From contig NZ_JBQKKT010000032.1 in the NCBI RefSeq assembly GCF_052116585.1, forward strand, positions 1 through 24,255: a stretch of 24,255 nt of DNA, written 5' to 3'. The position numbers and the translations under genes were made by a program. The notes below the pieces were generated by a model. The model saw only the letters and a list, made by a program, of their open reading frames with translations, was not told the DNA's origin and made no database searches. Shown in pieces: positions 14,206 to 21,135 of the stretch. Position 1 is the first letter of the stretch, and every line of letters begins with the position of its first letter. The stretch is from Luteococcus sp052116585. GTDB lineage: Bacteria; Actinomycetota; Actinomycetes; Propionibacteriales; Propionibacteriaceae.

Positions 14206-16284
14206 TCAGTTGTATATCCTTGAGAATATGCCTTGGAGTTCCTGCACCACATCGTCAGCATCTTCGGCATGGAGCTCACGCAGAGCTTCAAGATTGGTGG
14301 TGCTCTCGCAGAACTCGATTGCCGTTGCGACCTTGTCTCTGCCCGCGTTCGTCCGGCAGTAGGTCTCGAGGTCGCCCCGGCGCAGAACGTATACATTCTC
14401 GTCGGCGAGAGACGAGATCACGGCATCGCGCGCAGAGGAGATCTCCTCCGAGGACGGATTTGCGAGTTCGTTCAGCTTGGCATCGCCATTGCCGGCGTCG
14501 AAGAGCTCGCTCAGCGTCTCATCCAGGAGGCGGGCGACGTTATCGCTAGGAGCGTCGCGCCAATCAGACAGGTGGGACTGCGCGGCAGACCACAGCTCGC
14601 TGGCATTTCGGCGGCCGGTGATGCTCCGCACTGTCTTGCTATTAGGTTCGCTAGGATCAGAGATCATTTCGCCGATCAGTCCCATCAGCCTCGAGTGCGC
14701 AGCTCGGGTCTCCCCGTCTCGGGTCAGTTGCTCAAAGCCGCGCACGAGGGCGTCCAAGTCGGTGATGACATGGATCGGGATCTTGAAGCTGGAGAAGAAC
14801 TCCCTGTAGCGCTTGATGTTCCCCTTGCCGTCGATTTTGACGAACATGATGTTCTTGTCGATGTCGTCCCAGTCCTGATTGATCAGTCGCGCCAGATGTG
14901 GATAGGTGAAGGTGTCGCTGTCACCTTCGACCAGGACGACGCTCTGCGCGAAGAATGCGGCTTCGTTGTTCTCGTGTTGCACGATCTGGTAGGCGTCCCG
15001 ATGGCCGATCGTGAGGTCAACGGGGTGCGCTGATACCCCATCATCGGTCTTCTGGAGCCGGGCGAAGCCCTCCGTCCCTGGGCGGAAGAACCCTGGGGAA
15101 TGGGTAGTGGCCAGCACCTGGTGTTCGCTCGAGAAGGTGCCCAGGGCCGCCATAAGCTGGCGCTGAGCACGGGGGTGCAGGTAGAGCTCCGGCTCTTCGA
15201 AGAGCAGGACATAAGAGGGGCGCGGGGACTCTGATCGCGTATCATCGCTCAGGCCGGTGCTCCGAATGCTTGCGTACGCTCGGAGCAGGGCGAATAGGAC
15301 AGTCCGTTTGAGGCCATCGCCCTTGCTGGAAATGGAGCCCTCGTGCCCGTCGTCGACGCGCAGCTCGGCACCGGATAGCAGCATGGATAGCGTCGGTGCG
15401 GGCACGTCCATGCGGAGTGAGACGCCGGGAAAGCTCGCGCGGACGAACCCTTCGATCGTCGATTCAATGCGCTGGACGGCCTCAAGTCGGGCGTCGACTT
15501 CCAAACCGTCGTCATTCAGAGAACGGTTGAGTTTCTGATACACGGAGCGGAACTGATCGTTGATGTCGCTGAACTGGTCCGCTACTTCGTCGAAGAGCAG
15601 TTCGAGGAGCTTGCTGAAGGCCGAAGTCCCGGTAGATTTCGCTTCCACGGAAGCATCCTTCACAGCTTCGATGTAGATCACGGACGGGAGGAGTGGCTTG
15701 ACGGACTGTGCGATGCCCGTGGGGTATGCGGTGGGTGTCTCTTCCAGTTCCTCGGGCGGCAGCTGCTCGACCAGTTTAGCCCACGCGTCCTTGACGTGCT
15801 GCTGAGTCGGGGCTGCGGGTAGTGCGTCTTCCATCGGGGGCAGTAATTCGACGACCGCTTGACGGAGCTGAGCGCCCTTCTTTCCCTTGATGGTCGAAGC
15901 CAGTGATTCTTGGCTCCATGACGGGTCGCTCGGGCCAAGCTTCAAGTACCTAGATTCGGATTTCCCGTCGATTTCCTGCGCGCGAACGATCGTGAGCACG
16001 CCGCCCCTGAGCATTTCGCGCACCCGGTCTCGATGCGTCTCGTTCACCCTTCGAAGATCTTCCTCGTCGATCCCCTCGATGCTTAGTTCCACGCTCGCCG
16101 GAAGTTCAGGGTTCCGGAAATCCTCAGCGCTGAGCTTCTTGTCTTCGAGGACGTACTGGATCGCATGGAGCACGGACGACTTCCCTGCGTTATTCTCGCC
16201 AATGAGGCACCCGAGCTGGGGCAAGGGGAGCTCAGTGTCGCTGTGGGCGCGGAAATTCTTGATCCTGACATGGGTGAGGCGCAC
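14206..16284 (-). CDS. OLD-family ATPase/TOPRIM endonuclease
   Basis: 692-aa single-gene (class 1-like) OLD protein: an ABC-type ATPase coupled to a TOPRIM nuclease. P2 OLD and relatives act in phage exclusion or DNA processing. Seen are Walker A GENNAGKSS at residues 29-37, an ABC signature-like SSKGDGLKRTVLFALL, Walker B LLFEEPELYLHP near residue 360, and the H-loop TTHSP. The TOPRIM glutamate VVLVEGDSD is near residue 450 and its acidic pair is in VITDLDAL near residue 505. The GTG at 16284 has AGGAG 6 nt upstream. No partner helicase (GajB, class 2) is adjacent. Base composition is AT-richer than the core genes. Defence is a reasonable inference from family and context, not shown. Confidence 0.9.
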   Translation of the reverse strand: MRLTHVRIKNFRAHSDTELPLPQLGCLIGENNAGKSSVLHAIQYVLEDKKLSAEDFRNPELPASVELSIEGIDEEDLRRVNETHRDRVREMLRGGVLTIVRAQEIDGKSESRYLKLGPSDPSWSQESLASTIKGKKGAQLRQAVVELLPPMEDALPAAPTQQHVKDAWAKLVEQLPPEELEETPTAYPTGIAQSVKPLLPSVIYIEAVKDASVEAKSTGTSAFSKLLELLFDEVADQFSDINDQFRSVYQKLNRSLNDDGLEVDARLEAVQRIESTIEGFVRASFPGVSLRMDVPAPTLSMLLSGAELRVDDGHEGSISSKGDGLKRTVLFALLRAYASIRSTGLSDDTRSESPRPSYVLLFEEPELYLHPRAQRQLMAALGTFSSEHQVLATTHSPGFFRPGTEGFARLQKTDDGVSAHPVDLTIGHRDAYQIVQHENNEAAFFAQSVVLVEGDSDTFTYPHLARLINQDWDDIDKNIMFVKIDGKGNIKRYREFFSSFKIPIHVITDLDALVRGFEQLTRDGETRAAHSRLMGLIGEMISDPSEPNSKTVRSITGRRNASELWSAAQSHLSDWRDAPSDNVARLLDETLSELFDAGNGDAKLNELANPSSEEISSARDAVISSLADENVYVLRRGDLETYCRTNAGRDKVATAIEFCESTTNLEALRELHAEDADDVVQELQGIFSRIYN

Positions 16285-16542
16285 GGGAAGCTCCTAGTTT
16301 CGGGTCTGCTGGCGGCCTCGAAAAGATGTGCGTCCGGCTCGCGCCTTCAGCTGTATCATCGATGCCAGCGAGAAATCCAGCCTACCAAGCGAGGGGAGCG
16401 TCGATCAGGGACCGACGCCGCGCATGCCTTTCGGCCGGCGGGGGCGAACAGCTGGCCGACGCGGCGATGAAGCGGGCATGTTCCGTCCCCGTCACTGCTC
16501 GTATCCTCGGTATGACCAGATGGTCACCGGCTACGGAACGCG
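16285..16542. other. Intergenic region upstream of the OLD gene and copy E
   Basis: Open frames here show no recognisable product or ribosome site. The part next to 16284 should hold the OLD promoter on the minus strand; I cannot place it confidently. A bulged stem at 16508-16529 lies next to copy E. Confidence 0.4.
16508..16529. repeat. Bulged hairpin upstream of copy E
   Basis: TGACCA (16513-16518) pairs with TGGTCA (16521-16526) over a 2-nt loop. The stem continues CGG/CCG after a 2-nt bulge (TA). It follows no gene end, so a terminator role is unlikely. It ends 13 bp before copy E. Confidence 0.45.
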
Positions 16543-16566
16543 GTCGAGTTCAGGTTTAACGGCTGA
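16543..16566 (+). repeat. ychF 3'-end repeat, copy E
   Basis: Encodes VEFRFNG plus TGA, with AGG for Arg and TTT for Phe, preceded by Arg-Asn-Ala codons as in B and F. The higBA promoter begins six bases after it, so the next cassette starts at the repeat edge. Confidence 0.8.
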
Positions 16567-16571
16567 CGTTA

Positions 16572-16600
16572 TTGACGCATCGCGTCATGTCTGGCACTGT
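16572..16600 (+). promoter_or_regulatory. higBA promoter with overlapping operator
   Basis: TTGACG (16572-16577), a 17-bp spacer and CACTGT (16595-16600), with the GTG start 6 nt further on. A perfect inverted repeat, TGACGC-atc-GCGTCA (16573-16587), overlaps the -35 box and spacer. It is the natural candidate for the HigA operator that gives autorepression. Confidence 0.65.
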
Positions 16601-16606
16601 TGAGTG

Positions 16607-16888
16607 GTGATCAGATCCTTCGGCGACCGCGACACGGAGCTCGTATGGCTGCGTGAGCGGGTGCCGAGGATCGATCCGAGGATCCATAGGACGGCGAACC
16701 GAAAGCTGCATCAGTTGGACGCTGCCGTGTCTCTCGCCTCGCTTCGGGTCCCTCCGGGGAATCGCCTCGAAGCGTTGAAGGGTGACCGCAAGGGTCAGCA
16801 CAGCATCCGGATCGACGATCAGTGGCGGATCTGCTTCGTGTGGACCGAGGCTGGCCCGGAGAACGTGATCATCGAGGACTACCACTGA
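16607..16888 (+). CDS. higB: HigB-type toxin (RelE/ParE superfamily)
   Basis: 93-aa toxin of the HigB plasmid-maintenance killer family; characterised members are ribosome-dependent mRNA endonucleases. The sequence IRSFGDRDTELVWL, then RTANRKLHQLDAA, RVPPGNRLEALKGDRKGQHSIRIDDQWRICF (written here in parts: PPGNRLEALKGDR and QHSIRIDDQWRICFVW) and IIEDYH is a full-length family match. I prefer the GTG at 16607 to the one at 16604 because the family starts M-I-R-S-F and the -10 box is then 6 nt away. The toxin-first order, with the antitoxin 8 nt downstream, is typical of higBA. Confidence 0.92.
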   Translation: MIRSFGDRDTELVWLRERVPRIDPRIHRTANRKLHQLDAAVSLASLRVPPGNRLEALKGDRKGQHSIRIDDQWRICFVWTEAGPENVIIEDYH

Positions 16889-16896
16889 GGTGCACC

Positions 16897-17196
16897 ATGA
16901 CTGAGAAGCTCTACGCGCCGATCCATCCGGGCGAGGTCCTGATGGAGGACTTCATCGAGGGGTTCGGCATCACACAGCACAAGCTCGCCGTGTCCATCGG
17001 CGTCCCCCCACGGCGGATCAACGAGATCGTGCACGGCAAGCGGGCCATCACGGCCGACACGGCGCTCCGGCTGGGGCGGTACTTCGGGGTGGAGCCGCAG
17101 TTCTGGCTCAACCTGCAGTCGCGCTACGAGTTGGAGCTGGCGGAGGAGCGTGTGGCCGAGCAGGTGGCGGAGATCAAGCCGTTGCAGGTCGCGTGA
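16897..17196 (+). CDS. higA: HigA-type antitoxin
   Basis: 99-aa antitoxin with a Xre-type helix-turn-helix. It begins KLYAPIHPGEVLMEDFIEGFGITQHKLA (read as IHPGEVLMEDFIE and ITQHKLAVSIGV), continues PPRRINEIVHGKRAITADTA and ends in the family tail EPQFWLNLQSRYELE. It would neutralise HigB and, with it, repress the promoter at the 16573-16587 palindrome. The ATG at 16897 follows AGGTG. Its TGA overlaps the GTG start of the next gene (GTGA), so the three genes are one transcript with translational coupling. Confidence 0.93.
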   Translation: MTEKLYAPIHPGEVLMEDFIEGFGITQHKLAVSIGVPPRRINEIVHGKRAITADTALRLGRYFGVEPQFWLNLQSRYELELAEERVAEQVAEIKPLQVA

Positions 17197-18281
17197 ACTC
17201 TCGTAGACGACTGGCTGTCGGGGCGGGCCTGGTGATGGCGGGGGTGGCGGGTGTCGAGGTCTTCGCTCGGGTCAGGACTCCGAAACTGTGCAGCCCGTCA
17301 TCTGGGAATTCCTGGCTGATCCGCGAAGCCGAGGAGATTCTTAGGTGTTCGCACGGTCCTCGAGAACGGGCCAGTATTGCGGTGATCGACAAGGGCGTGG
17401 TCCGTGAAGCGCATTTTGGTGCTGATCGGCACACGCAGTATGAGATCGGTTCGATCACCAAGACGATGACGGCTTCGGTCTTCGCCGACATGGTCGAGCG
17501 CGGTGACATCAGCCGACGAGCCCAGTTGGGGGCCTTCCTTGAACTGGAGGGAAGCGAGGCGGCTGGCATCAAGCTTGAAGAGCTTGCCATGCACACAAGT
17601 GGGTTGCCTGGCATGGCAAGGACGTGCCGCAACATCTCTGGTCTTGTGCTCTGGCCCCTGCTCGTGCATGACCCCAGCGCGTCTGTGACTCTCGAGCGTC
17701 TGATCGCGGACGCGCGACGGTCGAATGTGGGGCTGAAGGAGTATGCCTACTCCAATCTCGGGTACTCCTTGCTCGGCTAGGCGCTGGCTTGCCAAGCCCG
17801 GACGAGTTTCCCGCGGCTGCTCGAGGAACGGTTGTTCGCGCCATTGGGTATGGTCGACACCTTCGTTCCATCAGATCCAAAATTGCTTCCAGCCGATGCG
17901 TCGCGCGGCTACTCGGTCATGTGGGGGAGGCGGTCTGCGCCTTGGACCTTGGGTGCTGAAGCGCCCAGTGGAAGTGTTCGATCGACTCTCGCTGACATGA
18001 CCCGATACCTCCAGGCGCTGCTGGACGGCACTGCGCCTGGTGCGAGTGCGATGGAACCGGCCGCTGTCGTCGACGGCGGTCTTCGCATCGGCTACGGCTG
18101 GCATATCGACCAGGACTCACTGGTGTGGCACAACGGCATGACTGGTGGCTTCAGCAGCTGGATGAGTCTTTGCCCCAGCCGTGCGCGGGGCGTGGTCGTG
18201 CTCAGCAACACCATGAACTCGGTGGATGACCTGGGGCGGGCTCTGGCTGGCGCGTCCTTGGGCGTATCGGGCATGAGCTAG
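17193..18281 (+). pseudogene. Beta-lactamase-fold serine hydrolase broken by one amber codon
   Basis: A 362-codon frame of the class C beta-lactamase/penicillin-binding serine hydrolase family, with an N-terminal signal or membrane segment after two arginines (RRRLAVGAGLVMAGVAG). Catalytic motifs are Ser87-I-T-Lys90 in YEIGSITKTM, Tyr186-Ser-Asn188 in YAYSNLGYSLLG, and HNGMTGG in place of KTG near the C-terminus. Codon 196 (17778-17780) is TAG, just after YSNLGYSLLG, where relatives usually have Gln. The frame then continues without another defect through LLEERLFAPLGMVDTF to a normal end, so a single CAG-to-TAG change explains it. The truncated product keeps SxxK and YSN but lacks HNG. Its GTG overlaps the higA stop. 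Fresh mutation, sequencing error and read-through are all possible. Confidence 0.85.
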
Positions 18282-18305
18282 GGGCACATGATCGCATCAT
18301 GGCCC
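18282..18305 (+). terminator. Hairpin after the serine hydrolase, next to copy F
   Basis: GGGC-a-CATGAT pairs with ATCATG-GCCC around the loop CGC, with one bulged A, directly after the hydrolase stop and followed by TTT. It is a likely terminator for the higBA operon, but it also has the bulged-stem form found near other repeat copies. Confidence 0.6.
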
Positions 18306-18321
18306 TTTCCATCGGAACGCG

Positions 18322-18345
18322 GTGGAGTTCCGCTTCTCGAACTGA
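18322..18345 (+). repeat. ychF 3'-end repeat, copy F
   Basis: Sixteen bases, GGTGGAGTTCCGCTTC (18321-18336), are identical to ychF copy A. The encoded end is VEFRFSN plus TGA. The preceding CGGAACGCG (Arg-Asn-Ala) is identical to that of copy E. Confidence 0.85.
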
Positions 18346-18381
18346 ACATTTGGGAGCGCCCCTTGGTGCCGGGTGGGGGCC

Positions 18382-18918
18382 TCAGCTGTTGTGCAGAGTT
18401 GCGGTGATTGTTCCATCGCCGAGTGCTCGGCGCAGGCGGTCGGCGTCCAGGTTGATCCGGCCGATCCGGGTGAAGCGCCAGGTATTGGTGCCGTAGTAGA
18501 TGGCGAGCTTGTCGCCCTGGTAGAGGATGACGTCGCCCGGTTGAGTGGCGATCTGCTCGTCGTTGGTGGGCAGGCGCTGGGGGAGCGTGCCGACCTTCTC
18601 GAACCCGCCGTAGTCCTCCATCGTGAGCTCGAGGCCGCCTTCCCCGGCGAGGTCTGTCAGCGCGCGCGCCGACGAGTTGTCGGTGAGCCGGAGTTCGAGG
18701 TCGTGCCCGTTGACGGTGACGATCATGGTGGATTCCTCCTCGGCGTCGGTGGGTGTGCCCGGCGCTGATGGCGACGGGGCGGCTGTCGAGCTGTGTCCGC
18801 TGGCGGGGTGTGTGTCCGGTGGGGTTGTGCCGGTGCAGGCGACGACGTGTGACCCGGCGATCAGAGCGACCGCGATGCGGGTCGAGCGCCGGAGGAGGTG
18901 CTTGGCGGCGAGGGTCAT
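18382..18918 (-). CDS. Lipoprotein with cyclophilin-like domain
   Basis: 178-aa exported lipoprotein. It has a basic N-terminus, a hydrophobic stretch (IAVALIAGSHVVAC) with lipid-anchored Cys28, and a Thr/Pro/Ser linker. A cyclophilin-like fold domain follows from about residue 64 (MIVTVNGHDLELRLTDNSSARAL, in parts VTVNGHDLELRL and DNSSARALTDL). Further signatures are MEDYGGFEKVG, LPTNDEQIATQPGDVILYQGDKLAIYYG and TWRFTRIGRI. This domain family is widespread and its biochemical role is not established; peptidyl-prolyl isomerase activity should not be assumed. The ATG at 18918 overlaps the stop of the acetyltransferase (ATGA), so it is the last gene of the operon led by the alpha/beta hydrolase. 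Confidence 0.87.
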   Translation of the reverse strand: MTLAAKHLLRRSTRIAVALIAGSHVVACTGTTPPDTHPASGHSSTAAPSPSAPGTPTDAEEESTMIVTVNGHDLELRLTDNSSARALTDLAGEGGLELTMEDYGGFEKVGTLPQRLPTNDEQIATQPGDVILYQGDKLAIYYGTNTWRFTRIGRINLDADRLRRALGDGTITATLHNS

Positions 18919-19538
18919 GGTGTGATGTCGCGTATGTGGCGCGCGGGGACGCCGACCGCGACGGTGTTGGGCGGGACGTCCTTGGTGACGACCGATCCCG
19001 CGCCGATGACAGCGCCGTCGCCGATGGTGACGTCGGGCAGGATGGTCACGTTCGCTCCCAGCCAGACCCCGCGCCCGATACGCACGGGGGCAGGGTGCAT
19101 GTCGGCGCGGCGTGCCGGGTCGAGGTCATGGTTCAGCGTGGTGATGACGGCGTTGTGCCCGATGAGCGCGTCGTCGCCGATGTCGATCCCGCCCTGGTCC
19201 TGGAAGCGGCAGCCGCTGTTGAGGAACACCCGCTCTCCGAAGCGGATGTTGCGGCCGAAGTCGGTGGTCAAGGGCGGGAACATGCGGAACGAGTCGGGGA
19301 CCTGTCGCCCAGTGAGGGCGCTCATCAGCTCCACCACTTCCTCGGGGTCGTGGAAGGTGCCGTTGATTTCGGCAGTCAGGCGCAGGGCCTCTTGGCTGGC
19401 GGCGTGCATGGCCTGATGGTGCGGTGACTCTGCGCGGATCGTCTCGCCGGCGTCGAGGGCGGCCAGCAGCGCGTCCAGACCGTCGATGACGGCGGACGTC
19501 CACCGGTGGCTCTGGGGCTGGTGGGTGTCGTCAGTCAT
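18915..19538 (-). CDS. LacA/NodL-type sugar O-acetyltransferase
   Basis: 207-aa left-handed beta-helix acetyltransferase (maltose/galactoside/NodL branch). The N-terminal helical region is followed by hexapeptide coils: FGRNIRFGERVFLNSGC, then the catalytic-loop His in DDALIGHNAVITTLNHDLD, RIGRGVWLGANVTILPDVTIGDG and AVIGAGSVVTKDVPPNTVAVGVPARHI (given in part). Substrate is probably a hydroxyl on a sugar or similar small molecule; not resolvable here. The ATG at 19538 is preferred because upstream residues in this frame are a low-complexity shadow of the hydrolase gene. It overlaps the hydrolase end by 8 bases and the lipoprotein start by 4, so all three are translationally coupled. Confidence 0.88.
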   Translation of the reverse strand: MTDDTHQPQSHRWTSAVIDGLDALLAALDAGETIRAESPHHQAMHAASQEALRLTAEINGTFHDPEEVVELMSALTGRQVPDSFRMFPPLTTDFGRNIRFGERVFLNSGCRFQDQGGIDIGDDALIGHNAVITTLNHDLDPARRADMHPAPVRIGRGVWLGANVTILPDVTIGDGAVIGAGSVVTKDVPPNTVAVGVPARHIRDITP

Positions 19539-20526
19539 GCTGTGCCTCCAGGTGGGTGGTGAAGAACTGCTCGATCTGGTCGAAGGGGATGGCGTGGGAG
19601 TCGCCGCCGTCGTAGAGGTCGACGTGGCTCGCACCTGGAACGATCACCAGCTCCTTGTTCCCGCCCTTCAGGAGCGCGAAAGCGTCCTCGCCCATGTAGC
19701 GGGAGTGCGCCTTCTCGCCGTGCAGCACCATGACCGCATTCTCGATCTCGTCGGCGAACTGCAGCAGGTTCGTATTCATCCACGACAGGTTCGATGTGGT
19801 GTTCCAGCCGTCGGTGGAGTTGCCGGACCGCTCGTGGAAGCCGCGCTCGGTCTTGTAGTACGCGTGGTAGTCGACGAGGAACTGCGGGGCGTCGGCAGGC
19901 AGCTCGTCCGGGACGCCCCCGGCGCGCTGGGAGTCGCCGGCGGCATAGTCGGCCGTTCGCTGCGCGGCGAGCGTACGCCGGGCCGCCATCCGCTGCTCGG
20001 CGGAATCCTCGGAGTCGAAGTACCCCTTCGTTGCCACCCTGGTCATCACATATGACGTGGACGCGAGGGTGGCCTTGATCCGCGGGTCGAGGGCGGCAGC
20101 ATTCAGGGCGATGCCGCCCCAGCCGCAGATTCCGATGATGCCGATGGCCTCAGCCTCGACGTCGTCACGGGTCGCGAGGAAGTCGACGGCCGCGGAGAAG
20201 TCGTCGGTGTTGATGTCGGGGGAGGCGACGCGGCGGGGCGTGCCGCCGCTCTCGCCGGTGTAGGAGGGGTCGAAGGCGATGGCGAGGAATCCGCGCTCGG
20301 CCATCGTCTGGGCGTAGAGGCCGGAGGCCTGCTCCTTCACCGCGCCGAAGGGGCCCGAGACGGCCAGGGCCGGCAGGCGTCGTGCGGCGTCCTTCGGGCG
20401 GTAGGCGTCTGCAGCCAGCTCGATGCCGAAGCGGTTGTGGAAGGTCACCTTCTCGTGCTCGACCTGGTCGCTGAGGGGAAAGGTCTTGTCCCAAGCAGCG
20501 GTCAGCTCAAGGGTGGTGGCGGTCAT
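19531..20526 (-). CDS. Alpha/beta hydrolase with Cys nucleophile (dienelactone-hydrolase-like)
   Basis: 331-aa cytosolic alpha/beta hydrolase. The nucleophile elbow is GICGWGG with Cys134, in place of the usual Ser, as in dienelactone hydrolase and related proteins. The strand-oxyanion region is PALAVSGPFGAVKEQ, the acid is probably the Asp in the region before GEKAHSRYMGED, and the catalytic His is in PGASHVDLYDGGD. Ester, thioester or lactone hydrolysis is plausible; substrate unknown. The ATG at 20526 has AGGAG 5 nt upstream, and the frame's long extension towards 21921 runs antisense through merR and is not real. It is the first gene of a three-gene operon driven by a MerR-type promoter. 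Confidence 0.9.
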   Translation of the reverse strand: MTATTLELTAAWDKTFPLSDQVEHEKVTFHNRFGIELAADAYRPKDAARRLPALAVSGPFGAVKEQASGLYAQTMAERGFLAIAFDPSYTGESGGTPRRVASPDINTDDFSAAVDFLATRDDVEAEAIGIIGICGWGGIALNAAALDPRIKATLASTSYVMTRVATKGYFDSEDSAEQRMAARRTLAAQRTADYAAGDSQRAGGVPDELPADAPQFLVDYHAYYKTERGFHERSGNSTDGWNTTSNLSWMNTNLLQFADEIENAVMVLHGEKAHSRYMGEDAFALLKGGNKELVIVPGASHVDLYDGGDSHAIPFDQIEQFFTTHLEAQHD

Positions 20527-20554
20527 GGTGGCTCCTCTTAGGATCGGAATGCCG

Positions 20555-20570
20555 TACAGTGACCACTGTA
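20555..20570. promoter_or_regulatory. Palindrome overlapping the operon -10 box
   Basis: TACAGTG-ac-CACTGTA, a 7-bp perfect inverted repeat whose right arm contains the -10 box of the hydrolase promoter. A protein bound here would block that promoter. It is separate from the MerR site in the spacer. Confidence 0.5.
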
Positions 20571-20595
20571 GAAGTTGAAGTGAACTTGAAGTCAA
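20565..20595 (-). promoter_or_regulatory. MerR-type promoter (19-bp spacer) of the hydrolase operon
   Basis: Read on the minus strand: TTGACT (20595-20590), a 19-bp spacer, then TACAGT (20570-20565). The over-long 19-bp spacer is the hallmark of promoters activated by MerR-family DNA distortion. The spacer contains AAGTT-N6-AACTT, a dyad suited to the divergent MerR protein. Confidence 0.7.
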
Positions 20596-20607
20596 AAGGG
20601 GCGCTGG

Positions 20608-21072
20608 ATGGGACTTGCGATCGGTGAGGTGGCCAAGCGGCTCGGGGTGCCGACGTCGACGCTGCGCTACTACGAGGCGGAGGGGCTGTTGCCCGCGGTG
20701 GGGCGCACCTCGGGTGGTCGTCGCCAGTACTCGCAGCAGGATCTGGAAGCGTGCCGGGTGATCGAGTGCCTCAAGCGATCCGGTCTGAGCATCCGGCAGA
20801 TCAAGGACTTCATGGACATGGTGGCCCAGGGCGACGCAACGCTGGAAGGACGGCGTGACCTCTTCCAGGCCCGCAAGGAGAGCGTGGAGCAGGAGATCCG
20901 GGAGCTCCAGCGTGTGCTCGGCGTGCTGGAGTTCAAGACCTGGTACTACGAACAGGCGGCAGGGGCGGGGACGGAGGCCGCGGTCCGATCGCTGCCCGTG
21001 GAACAGGTTCCCGAGCGGCATCGCCCCGCCCAGGCCTATCTGGCCGGCACTTCCGGGGACGTGCCTCGCTGA
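20608..21072 (+). CDS. MerR-family transcriptional regulator
   Basis: 154-aa regulator with an N-terminal winged helix-turn-helix (AIGEVAKRLGVPTSTLRYYEAEGLL), the second wing with RRQYSQQDLEACRVIECLKRSGLSI (seen in parts), and a long dimerisation coiled coil (residues ~80-115, RRDLFQARKESVEQEIRELQ). No clustered Cys metal site is visible, so it is more like MerR proteins that sense aldehydes or other electrophiles than metal sensors; the inducer is unknown. The ATG at 20608 follows AAGGGG. It is divergent from the hydrolase operon and almost certainly controls it through the 19-bp-spacer promoter. Confidence 0.93.
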   Translation: MGLAIGEVAKRLGVPTSTLRYYEAEGLLPAVGRTSGGRRQYSQQDLEACRVIECLKRSGLSIRQIKDFMDMVAQGDATLEGRRDLFQARKESVEQEIRELQRVLGVLEFKTWYYEQAAGAGTEAAVRSLPVEQVPERHRPAQAYLAGTSGDVPR

Positions 21073-21107
21073 TGCCTGCTGGATGATCAGGAGTCGACCC
21101 TGGAGCG

Positions 21108-21129
21108 CAGGACGTTCGGTACGTGCCTG
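21108..21129. repeat. Bulged hairpin upstream of copy G
   Basis: CAGGACGT (21108-21115) pairs with ACGT-g-CCTG (21121-21129) around the loop TCGGT, leaving one unpaired G. It lies 36 bases after merR and 6 bp before copy G. It may be a merR terminator or part of the recombination site. Confidence 0.5.
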
Positions 21130-21135
21130 AACTCG

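Noticed and set aside
16285..16312. Another repeat copy on the minus strand next to the OLD start
   Set aside because: The match to AACTAGG-GGAGCTC is limited to the AGGAG ribosome site region and lacks the VEFRFNV coding core.
16326..16603. Open frames of 77-101 codons before higB
   Set aside because: Arg/Ser-rich with no domain, no ribosome site, and running into repeat E and the higBA promoter.
17778..17780. In-frame TAG as evidence for amber recoding (for example pyrrolysine)
   Set aside because: ychF and other genes here end in TAG, no recoding element is visible, and a single CAG-to-TAG change explains it.
18382..18918. Annotation as an active peptidyl-prolyl isomerase
   Set aside because: The domain is only cyclophilin-like in fold; catalytic residues of true cyclophilins are not recognisable.
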